NCBI GenBank assembly: GCA_030838025.1
Contig: JAUTXM010000097.1
Span: 1 to 8,752 of the forward strand
DNA: 8,752 nt
Origin: Acidimicrobiaceae bacterium
GTDB lineage: Bacteria; Actinomycetota; Acidimicrobiia; Acidimicrobiales; Palsa-688
Direction of reading: 5' to 3'
Both the position numbers and the translations under genes were made by a program. Under the pieces are notes generated by a model. The model saw nothing but the letters and a program-made list of their open reading frames with translations, made no database searches and was not told where the DNA came from. Positions 1 to 5,740 of the stretch are shown piece by piece; position 1 is the stretch's first letter, and the number at the start of each line of letters is the position of its first letter.

Positions 1-109
1 CGCCGGCCGGGACACCAGTCGCACCGCCGGCCGGAGCGCCAGTCGGGACACCGGTCGGGACGCCAGTCGCAGCGCCGGCCGGGACGCCGGCCGGAGCGCC
101 GGTCGCGAC
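1..109 (-). repeat. 12-bp tandem repeat encoding a four-residue Pro/Ala/Thr/Gly-rich repeat
   Basis: About nine degenerate 12-bp units (plus-strand examples CGCCGGCCGGGA, CGCCAGTCGGGA, CGCCGGTCGCGA) run from the left edge. They are in frame with the Hsp70-like gene and encode four-residue units such as VPAG, VPTG, APAG and AATG from about residue 375. Units differ mainly by A/G, C/T and codon-position-1 changes, so the repeat is diverged, not freshly amplified. It continues past the window edge, so the total copy number is unknown. The encoded tail should be a flexible, disordered linker. Confidence 0.85.
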
Positions 110-1231
110 ACGGGTCGGGGGCTGGACGCTCCCACCGGGTGCCGCGATGCGCGCCGAGCCGGGCTCGCCGTTCCAGCCCGCGGCTGCGAGCGCGGCACCG
201 AGGGCGACGGCATGCTTGGGGTGGACATCCATGGCGACGGGGCGGCCGATCTCCGCGGCCACCAGCTGACCTACCAGCGGGATGCGCGACGACCCCCCAA
301 CCAGCAACACCGCCTTGACCGTCTCGGTCGCCACTCCCGCCGATCGAAACGCTCGGCCCAGGGCGGCGGTGGTCTCGGCCAGTGTCGGGCGGATCATGGC
401 CTCGAACTCCGCCCGGGTCAGGCGGATCTCCGTCTGCACCTGCGGCAGCAGGACCGGAATCGAAACGTCGGTATCGGCGGACAGCGCCTCCTTGGCCTCG
501 ACGCAGTCAGCCCGCAGGCGGGCCAGGCCGGACAATGAGGCCTGATCGTTGAGGTCCATAGCCTCCAACGCCGGGCCGAGGAATCCCGACACATGGCCGA
601 ACACCGCCTCGTCGAAGTCGATGCCGCCCAACCGTTCGATGCCCTCGGCTTGGCCCAACAGCTCGAAGCCCGATCCCGTGTGCGCCAGCACGGCCGCGTC
701 GAAGGTTCCGCCACCGAGGTCGTAGATCCCGACCACGTCGCCCAAATCGACACGTTCCCGCCAGGCGTATTGCAGAGCGGCGGCCTCCGGCTCGGTCAGC
801 AACAGCGCCGACTCCACCCCTGCCGCCCGCAGGGCCTGCACCAGCAGCTCGGTCTTGAAGGGGCCCCAGTTGGCCGGGTGGGTGACGGCCACACCCTGGG
901 GCATCTCCCCCTCCTGGGCAGCCACCTCCGCCACCAGGAATCGCGCGACCTGCGAGAACAGCGCATCCGCCGACCAGGGAGACCCCCCGAGCAAGACCGG
1001 CGTCGAGTCGCCGAAGCGCCGTTTGAAGTACCTCGCCAGCCGCCCGGGCTCGTTCATCCCGCGGCGTACAGCGGCATCACCGACGAGGAATGATCCGTCG
1101 TCACGCAGGAACAGCACCGAAGGCACGGCCGCGGCGTGGTGCCCGAGACTCACAACCTCCACCCGACCATCTGAGGCCACGGCTGCCGCCGAGAACGTCG
1201 TCCCCACATCCAGCCCCAGCCAGTACGCCAC
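1..1231 (-). CDS. Hsp70-family (DnaK-like) ATPase, C-terminus cut by window edge
   Basis: Translating the minus strand from GTG at 1231 gives an open frame of 410 codons to the window edge. It carries the full Hsp70/actin-fold ATP-binding set: phosphate-1 loop GLDVGTTFSAAAV (residues 6-18), VGDAAVRRG (50-58), VTHPANWGPFK (116-126), TEPEAAALQYA (146-156), phosphate-2 loop YDLGGGTFDAAVL (170-182) and adenosine motif LLVGGSSRIPLVGQLV (309-324). By family knowledge it is an ATP-driven chaperone or chaperone-like protein, probably cytosolic at this end. After about residue 360 there is no visible peptide-binding beta domain. Instead a Pro/Ala/Thr/Gly tail starts near residue 375, as in divergent actinobacterial Hsp70 paralogues rather than canonical DnaK. 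The start is chosen because the ATPase fold begins immediately after it; no good ribosome-binding site is visible, so the start is uncertain. No grpE or dnaJ is seen nearby. It is transcribed divergently from phoU. Confidence 0.9.
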   Translation of the reverse strand, partial: MAYWLGLDVGTTFSAAAVASDGRVEVVSLGHHAAAVPSVLFLRDDGSFLVGDAAVRRGMNEPGRLARYFKRRFGDSTPVLLGGSPWSADALFSQVARFLVAEVAAQEGEMPQGVAVTHPANWGPFKTELLVQALRAAGVESALLLTEPEAAALQYAWRERVDLGDVVGIYDLGGGTFDAAVLAHTGSGFELLGQAEGIERLGGIDFDEAVFGHVSGFLGPALEAMDLNDQASLSGLARLRADCVEAKEALSADTDVSIPVLLPQVQTEIRLTRAEFEAMIRPTLAETTAALGRAFRSAGVATETVKAVLLVGGSSRIPLVGQLVAAEIGRPVAMDVHPKHAVALGAALAAAGWNGEPGSARIAAPGGSVQPPTRVATGAPAGVPAGAATGVPTGVPTGAPAGGATGVPAG

Positions 1232-1501
1232 GCGGCGAGATGGTACTGCCGAACCCGGCGGTACGGGGCGGCGCCGCGAAGTTCGCCTGAGAGCCGAGGC
1301 ACTCGCCGTACCCGAGACCCCCCAGGCCGAACAACCGGTCTCAGATGAACAATGGTGAAACCGGCGATGAATTGTCGACGGCTAAACCCATAAGCAGACC
1401 GATTTCTCTCCAAGAAAGTGAAATCCACAACAGTGTCCACTGGATACCCACAATCGCGAGTTCCTACCGTGCCGGGAACGACAAAGGTTCGGAGGACATT
1501 G
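1232..1501. promoter_or_regulatory. Divergent intergenic region between the hsp70-like gene and phoU
   Basis: This 270-bp gap lies between two divergent starts and must hold both promoters. The stretch from about 1340 to 1460 is clearly less GC-rich than the flanking genes. No confident -35/-10 pair is visible on either strand. A direct repeat of (T/C)CCAC is present at 1424, 1436 and 1447, about 11-12 bp apart, followed by a short inverted repeat GTTCC (1460-1464) and GGAAC (1475-1479). A GGAGG ribosome-binding site at 1491-1495 closes the region and serves phoU. Confidence 0.5.
1423..1456 (+). promoter_or_regulatory. Possible operator: three helically phased CCAC direct repeats
   Basis: Units ATCCACAACAG, GTCCACTGGAT and ACCCACAATCG lie 12 and then 11 bp apart, just upstream of phoU. 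Streptomyces PHO boxes are 11-bp direct repeats built on a GTTCACC-like core; the middle unit GTCCACT matches five of those seven bases, the others fewer. A phosphate-response operator here would suit a phoU gene, but the match is weak and this is inference. Confidence 0.2.
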
Positions 1502-2068
1502 ATGTCCCGTGGACAGCAGACAGCCATCACGATCGAGGCCGCCTTGGTCGAGATCGACGAGCGGGTGCTTCACTTGTTTGCGATGGTCAGCGAAGGTCTC
1601 GGCGCCGCGACCGCAGCGTTCCTTGCCGGCGACTGCGACGTCGCACGGCGCTTGGTGGCGGCCGACGTGAACGTGGATAGCTTGGAAATCGCAATTGAGG
1701 ACCTGGTGCACAACCGGCTGGTCCGTGGGCCCACGGTCGCGATCGACGTCTTATTGCCCTTCGTCGCAATTCTTCGAATTGTGCCGGAGTTAGAACGCAG
1801 TGGGGATTTGGTCGAGCATATTACTCTACGCACTCCACAGGGGATGGCCGAGCAACTTTCGCCCAGAGCCCGGGGGCTCATTCTGGAAATGGGCGAGGTT
1901 GGGGTCGACATGTGGCGCGCCGCGGCCGACACCTACGCCGAGCGCGACCTCGAAGCTGCGACGCGACTTCGGGTGCTGGACGACCATCTCGACGATCTGC
2001 ACGTCCGCCTGTCAGCCGAACTAGCCCAGAACGACATCTCGACGTCGGTGGCGATCGAGATGGGCTGA
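1502..2068 (+). CDS. phoU: PhoU/PhoY-family phosphate-signalling regulator, C-terminus lost by frameshift
   Basis: The start is ATG at 1502, six bases after GGAGG (1491-1495). An upstream in-frame ATG at 1418 lacks such a site and would add 28 residues that do not look like PhoU. The frame yields 188 residues of helical protein with the first PhoU half-repeat and its metal-binding motif ELERSGDLVEHI, then a second helical half ending in NDISTSVAIEMG. PhoU proteins are cytosolic, normally about 210-235 residues, and damp phosphate-starvation signalling through the PhoR kinase and the Pst transporter. The expected second motif (xLERxGDHAxN) is missing from this frame but present in the next frame from 2065. 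One base appears to be missing near 2062-2065. Either this is a real mutation or a sequence error; restoring one base would give about 220 residues. No pst genes lie in the window. Confidence 0.85.
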   Translation: MSRGQQTAITIEAALVEIDERVLHLFAMVSEGLGAATAAFLAGDCDVARRLVAADVNVDSLEIAIEDLVHNRLVRGPTVAIDVLLPFVAILRIVPELERSGDLVEHITLRTPQGMAEQLSPRARGLILEMGEVGVDMWRAAADTYAERDLEAATRLRVLDDHLDDLHVRLSAELAQNDISTSVAIEMG

Positions 2069-2163
2069 TCGCCCGATTCCTGGAGCGACTCGGAGACCAT
2101 GCCGTCAACGTGGCTCGCCGCTTTGGCGATCTGCGCCGAGACGACGGGGAGCCTGCGCCGTGA
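2065..2163 (+). pseudogene. phoU: Out-of-frame C-terminal end of PhoU
   Basis: Read from CTG at 2065 in the frame one base back, this piece encodes LIARFLERLGDHAVNVARR, a clear second PhoU metal-cluster motif, followed by FGDLRRDDGEPAP and a TGA at 2161-2163. It has no start of its own and no ribosome-binding site. Joined to the frame ending at 2068, it completes a normal-length PhoU. Its stop overlaps the next gene's GTG as GTGA, the arrangement expected if this frame was the translated one. Conservation of the motif suggests a recent break or a sequencing or assembly indel. Confidence 0.85.
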
Positions 2164-2516
2164 CCTCCTCATGTCAGACCGCCTCGGTTCTCTCCTCGGT
2201 CGCGGCAACCATCGGGATGGCCCGAACGGCGCTGGCCGTTGCCAACCCACTCGACGCAACCAGTGTGGCGTCGCGACTGTTGTATGGGGTTGAGGTGGAT
2301 CTCGACGCGTTGTTGGAGACAATCGGTCAAGACCCAAGCATCTGGCCCGTCGTCTTGGCGTTGCGCGACGAGATCAGCGCCTACCTCTTGGCCGCCGAGT
2401 CCCTGGAAAAGACCGGGGTGGCACCGACCGTTACCGTCGCCCTGCTTCGGCGTGGGACGAGCCGGGCCCAAGAACAGGTCGACCGCTTGGCCAAACAAGG
2501 CGTGCCACCGATGTAA
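2160..2516 (+). CDS. Hypothetical 118-residue protein translationally coupled to phoU
   Basis: It starts at GTG 2160, overlapping the shifted phoU stop by 4 nt (GTGA), with a GGGGAG ribosome-binding site about nine bases upstream, and ends with TAA at 2514-2516. I do not recognise the family. The product is soluble-looking, with no signal peptide or membrane segment. It appears mainly helical: an Ala-rich N-terminus with ATIGMARTALAVANP, then acidic segments around VEVDLDALLETIG and a basic C-terminal helix RRGTSRAQEQVDRLAKQ. Codon use matches its neighbours. The coupling suggests that it acts with PhoU, perhaps as a partner or accessory helical protein, but that is inference. Because its start depends on translation reaching 2163, the phoU frameshift may lower its expression. 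Confidence 0.7.
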   Translation: MTSSCQTASVLSSVAATIGMARTALAVANPLDATSVASRLLYGVEVDLDALLETIGQDPSIWPVVLALRDEISAYLLAAESLEKTGVAPTVTVALLRRGTSRAQEQVDRLAKQGVPPM

Positions 2517-2657
2517 AGGCCCCGTTTGCTCGTCGCTCAGTCCTTCCGCGTCCTTCGGAAACTGTGATGGCCGAGCAGCGGCATGGTGGGGACGATGACG
2601 CCGAGCGGAGGGGGCCCGTCCGGCGGCGGCGACGCTGGGCCTGAACCGAGACGGCGG

Positions 2658-2744
2658 AATCGAGTGGCAGTTTGGCCGACCTTGGCAGTTCTGCCGTCCC
2701 AAGACCGGGAGAACTGACAAGGTCGGGAGAACTGCCACTCGATT
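2658..2744. repeat. Long imperfect palindrome (about 39-bp stem, tiny loop)
   Basis: Arms 2658-2696 and 2706-2744 pair around position 2701. The outer 15 bp are perfect (AATCGAGTGGCAGTT with AACTGCCACTCGATT). Then come 9 paired bases (CCGACCTTG), 7 (CAGTTCT) and 3 (CCG), separated by short mismatches: 34 of 39 positions pair. It sits between the convergent ends of the 118-residue gene and katG, about 50 bp beyond the katG stop. No T-tract follows on either strand, so it is not a classic intrinsic terminator, though it could still block read-through. It has the form of a palindromic intergenic repeat or a small non-autonomous element. The rest of 2517-2795 shows no gene. Confidence 0.85.
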
Positions 2745-2795
2745 AGGGCAGGGGCCGATCGGAGCCGCCGTGAGCGAGAGTGTTGGTTGCGTCGT

Positions 2796-4994
2796 TCAGG
2801 TGAGGTCGAAGCGATCGAGGTTCATGACCTTGTCCCACGCGGCAACGAAGTCACGTACGAACTTCTGCTTCGAGTCGTCACATGCATAGACCTCGGCGAT
2901 GGCTCGGAGCTGGGAGTTCGAACCGACGACAAGGTCGGCGGCGGTGGCGGTCCACTTGACCTCGCCCGTTGCGCGATCACGACCCTCAAACACGTTCTCG
3001 GATGAGACGGACGCCTTCCACTCCGTGGCCATGTCGAGCAGGTTCACGAAGAAGTCGTTGGTCAGCGTCTCGGCTCGGTTGGTGAAAACGCCGTGTTGGA
3101 GTTGCATGAAGTTGGCGTTCAGGGCACGCATGCCGCCGATGAGAACCGTCATCTGCGGGGCGGTCAGCGTCAACAGGTTGGCCCGCTCCAGGAGGAGCTG
3201 CTCCCCCGGCAACTTCTCCCCGGCTCGGAGGTAGTTTCGGAATCCATCGGCATTGGGTTCGAGCACGGCAAACGACTCCACGTCGGTTTGATCCTGCGAG
3301 GCGTCCGTGCGTCCCGGCACGAATGGAACCGTGATGTCGTGGCCGGCGTTCTGCGCCGCTTGCTCGACGGCTGCGCAGCCGCCCAAAACGATCACGTCCG
3401 CAAGCGAGACCTTTGTTCCACCGGATTGCGAGCGATTGAAATCCTGCTGAATCCCCTCGAGGGTCTGCAACACCGGGGCCAGTAGGGCCGGTTGGTTGAC
3501 CTCCCAGTCCTTTTGCGGCGCAAGGCGAATCCGCGCCCCATTCGCGCCGCCCCGCTTGTCGGTCCCGCGGAATGTGGCTGCCGACGCCCAGGCGGTCGAG
3601 ACCAGCTGGGGAATCGTCAGTCCCGATGCGAGGATCTTGGCTTTGAGGGCAGCGACGTCCTCGGCTGCGACCAGGTCATGATCAACATCGGGGACGGGGT
3701 CCTGCCACAGCTGCCGCTCCGAGGGAACCAACGGGCCGAGGTAGCGCGAGACGGGACCCATGTCGCGGTGCGTCAGCTTAAACCATGCCTTGGCGAAGGC
3801 GTCTGCGAGCTGGTCAGGATGCTCGCGGAAGCGCTTCGCGATCGGCTCGTAGATCGGATCCACCTTCAACGCCAGGTCTGTCGTCAGCATCATCGGGGCG
3901 TGCCGCTTCGACGGGTCATGAGCGTCGGGTACGGTGCCTTGGGCCGAGGGATCGGTCGGCGTCCACTGCTTCGCACCCGCGGGGCTCGTCGTCAGCTCCC
4001 AGTCGTACTTGAACAGGATGTCGAGGTACCCGTTGTCCCATTTCGTGGGCTCATTGGTCCATGCGCCCTCCAACCCGCTGGTGATGGTGTCGGCGCCCTT
4101 GCCGCTGCCGCAGGTGTTCCTCCAGCCAAGGCCTTGCTCCTCGAGGGGGCAGGCTTCGGGTTCCGGACCGACGCACTCGGCACCGACTGCACCATGGCAC
4201 TTGCCGAAGGTGTGGCCGCCGACGATAAGCGCAAGGGTCTCCTCGTCGTTCATCGCCATTCGAGCGAAGGTCTCTCGAATGTCCCTGGCGGCGGCACGCG
4301 GATCCGCGTTGCCGTTGGGCCCCTCCGGGTTCACGTAGATCAGGCCCATCTGCACGGCGCCGAGGGGACCAGCGAGTTCCCTGTCGCCGCTGTAGCGCTC
4401 ATCTCCAAGCCACGTGTCCTCAGGGCCCCAGATGACCTCGTCGGGCTCCCAGATATCCTCTCGCCCGCCACCAAAGCCGCCCGTCGTGAACCCCATCGAC
4501 TCCAGGGCACAGTTGCCGGCGAAGATGATCAGGTCGCCCCAGGAGATCCTCCGGCCGTACTTCTGCTTGACCGGCCACAGCAACCGCCGCGCCTTGTCCA
4601 GATTCGCATTGTCGGGCCAGCTGTTGAGCGGTGCAAAGCGCTGAGCGCCGCTGCCGCCGCCGCCTCGACCATCGGCGATGCGGTAGGTGCCTGCGCTGTG
4701 CCACGCCATCCGGATGAAGAGCGGCCCGTAGTGGCCGTAGTCGGCCGGCCACCAGTCCTGCGACGTGGTCATTACCTGGAAGATGTCCTGCTTCAACTCG
4801 TCGATGTCGAGGGTGTCGAACTCGTCGGCGTAGTTGAAGTCCTCGTCCATCGGATTGGACAGAGACGAGTGCTGGTGGAGAACCGACAGGTCCAGCTGAT
4901 TCGGCCACCAGTCCTGGTTCGACCTGGGCCGCGTCCCCTCGGGCGTGGGGGCGGAGATTGCTGGGTTCTCGCTTTCGCTGCCGCTGTCAGACAC
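2796..4994 (-). CDS. katG: Catalase-peroxidase KatG
   Basis: This bifunctional haem enzyme removes hydrogen peroxide by catalase and peroxidase reactions in the cytosol (class I peroxidase superfamily, two tandem peroxidase-like domains). The 732-residue length is normal. In the N-terminal domain, distal Arg95, Trp98 and His99 lie in FIRMAWHSAGTYR. The Trp98-Tyr220-Met246 set for the covalent adduct is present, the proximal His261 is in GGHTFGKCHG, and the mobile Arg417 is in GPVSRYLGP. Asp128 of the access channel (SWPDN) and Ser306 (DTITSG), equivalent to Ser315 of the tuberculosis enzyme, are conserved; all sit at a nearly constant offset of -9 (-1 for the mobile Arg). I chose GTG at 4994 because MSDS-type N-termini are usual and AAAGGA lies seven bases upstream; an ATG at 5075 would add 27 atypical residues. 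There is no signal peptide. Upstream lies a furA remnant in the same direction. Confidence 0.97.
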   Translation of the reverse strand: MSDSGSESENPAISAPTPEGTRPRSNQDWWPNQLDLSVLHQHSSLSNPMDEDFNYADEFDTLDIDELKQDIFQVMTTSQDWWPADYGHYGPLFIRMAWHSAGTYRIADGRGGGGSGAQRFAPLNSWPDNANLDKARRLLWPVKQKYGRRISWGDLIIFAGNCALESMGFTTGGFGGGREDIWEPDEVIWGPEDTWLGDERYSGDRELAGPLGAVQMGLIYVNPEGPNGNADPRAAARDIRETFARMAMNDEETLALIVGGHTFGKCHGAVGAECVGPEPEACPLEEQGLGWRNTCGSGKGADTITSGLEGAWTNEPTKWDNGYLDILFKYDWELTTSPAGAKQWTPTDPSAQGTVPDAHDPSKRHAPMMLTTDLALKVDPIYEPIAKRFREHPDQLADAFAKAWFKLTHRDMGPVSRYLGPLVPSERQLWQDPVPDVDHDLVAAEDVAALKAKILASGLTIPQLVSTAWASAATFRGTDKRGGANGARIRLAPQKDWEVNQPALLAPVLQTLEGIQQDFNRSQSGGTKVSLADVIVLGGCAAVEQAAQNAGHDITVPFVPGRTDASQDQTDVESFAVLEPNADGFRNYLRAGEKLPGEQLLLERANLLTLTAPQMTVLIGGMRALNANFMQLQHGVFTNRAETLTNDFFVNLLDMATEWKASVSSENVFEGRDRATGEVKWTATAADLVVGSNSQLRAIAEVYACDDSKQKFVRDFVAAWDKVMNLDRFDLT

Positions 4995-5096
4995 GCAGTT
5001 GTCCTTTCTCGATGTTTCCCGGTGAAGGCTGGTCGCTTCGACGATGTTTGCTAAATCCAAGGCTGAGCCGCGCAACGGGTGTCGCCCAGCCCGCTT

Positions 5097-5321
5097 TCAG
5101 TGCGATGTCGGCCCGTTAGCCGAACCGTCGATCTCGTGGCCCGAGTCGTCGGCAGTCGTCAGGCGCGAGCTGTCGCCGCCGCGCAGTCGACGTCGACCAT
5201 GCCGCTGCGCTTTGGTCGTAGCGGGCGGGCGACCAGGCGGCGTGGCCAGGCCCGGGGCCGTGACGGCCAGACCGTGGAAGCGGAGAAGCGCATCGTTGTC
5301 GACGGATGTCTCCATAGCCAC
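5097..5321 (-). pseudogene. furA: Decayed furA (Fur-family peroxide/iron repressor) upstream of katG
   Basis: From ATG 5315 (or GTG 5321) the minus strand reads METSVDND, ALLRFHGLAVTAPGLA and RPPATT, which fits the Fur N-terminal helix pattern LR..GLRVT.PRLAV followed by RPHAT. Next, in the frame ending at 5159, comes SGMVDVDCA (5206 downward), matching the Fur segment CGxMVDVDCAVG. Then, back in the first frame, comes RLTTADDSGHEIDG, matching CLTASD..GFEIDEAEV. The middle (recognition helix, HHH metal site and CxxC, roughly 75-85 residues) is absent, and one base is missing after DVDCA. The 72-74 codons of open frame are therefore a relic, not a working repressor. In mycobacteria furA lies directly upstream of katG and represses it; position and orientation here fit exactly. 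The identification is my own pattern match and was not confirmed by a search. Confidence 0.75.
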
Positions 5322-5336
5322 GCTCGGAGCCTACCC

Positions 5337-5395
5337 GACAACGCTGGAATAAATCTAGTTCTAGCTCGATACCAGTTTCCGACTAGATCCATCCG
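5337..5395 (-). promoter_or_regulatory. AT-rich promoter/operator-like region upstream of the furA remnant and katG
   Basis: This patch is strikingly AT-rich for its surroundings. It contains a 7-bp inverted repeat, ATCTAGT (5353-5359) and ACTAGAT (5382-5388), 22 bp apart, plus a further CTAG at 5361. It lies between the stop of the 67-residue frame (5400) and the furA remnant start (5315-5321), where the furA-katG promoter and its AT-rich FurA operator lie in mycobacteria. It is the best candidate for the katG promoter. Exact -35 and -10 boxes could not be assigned. Confidence 0.45.
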
Positions 5396-5399
5396 TCGT

Positions 5400-5603
5400 T
5401 CACGGCGCCAGCTGGGTGACCTGGGAGGCAACCTCGGCGCACCACTCGATCAGGCCGTCCACGTACCACGTCTGTGGCCGCGGGTTGTCCTGTCCCGTCG
5501 GGTTGGCGGCCACCAGGTAACGCGGAACCTTCGACGTCCTCCCGGCACACATGGACCACTGCCGAACGCTGACGGAGGCGCCCGATGGGCTCTCCGGTTG
5601 CAC
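5400..5603 (-). CDS. Possible small hypothetical protein (67 residues)
   Basis: A minus-strand frame from GTG 5603 to TGA at 5400 encodes 67 residues, with motifs such as WSMCAGRTSKVPRYLVAANP and PQTWYVDGLIEWCAEVA. About 85% of codons end in G or C, as in the real genes here, while the overlapping frames give arginine-rich, non-protein-like products. The composition (four Trp, two Cys, a likely C-terminal amphipathic helix) looks like a real soluble protein. The weak points are a poor ribosome-binding site, so the true start may be elsewhere, and no recognised family. It ends just before the AT-rich patch upstream of furA/katG, so it could have its own transcript. Confidence 0.4.
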   Translation of the reverse strand: MQPESPSGASVSVRQWSMCAGRTSKVPRYLVAANPTGQDNPRPQTWYVDGLIEWCAEVASQVTQLAP

Positions 5604-5740
5604 TGGGCCAGGAGCTGACCCGAGTCCGAGTCCGGGCCGCTCGACAAAGCGTCTGACCCTACGGCGGGGTGCAATCGGACTATCCGCGTATTAACAGGGG
5701 CGCTACGGCCTCAATTCCTGAGGACGAACGGAGGACCGTC
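5604..5740 (+). promoter_or_regulatory. Upstream region of the membrane-protein gene with a possible -10 box
   Basis: A TATTAA hexamer at 5689-5694 is the best -10 candidate on the plus strand, in a short AT-richer stretch 47 bp before ATG 5741. A -35 is not convincing (GTGCAA lies about 14-15 bp upstream, too close). GGAGG at 5730-5734, six bases before the ATG, fixes the start of the downstream gene. Confidence 0.3.

Noticed and set aside
1..109. CRISPR-like or origin-type repeat array at the left edge.
   Set aside because: The 12-bp units have no spacers, keep the reading frame and encode a protein tail.
2060..2068. Programmed -1 ribosomal frameshifting in phoU.
   Set aside because: The site ATGGGCTGA has no X XXY YYZ slippery heptamer and no clear stimulatory hairpin directly downstream; a one-base deletion or sequence error is simpler.
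2658..2744. The long palindrome as a standard intrinsic terminator.
   Set aside because: No T-run follows the stem on either strand, and the stem is far longer than usual terminators.
3492..5054. A long (520-codon) plus-strand open frame opposite katG.
   Set aside because: It is the antisense shadow of a highly biased GC-rich gene; its product resembles no protein, while the minus strand is unmistakable KatG.
5044..5618. Plus-strand frames over the furA relic and the 67-residue frame.
   Set aside because: The products are Arg/Pro-rich without motifs, and the minus strand carries Fur-like signatures and better codon use.
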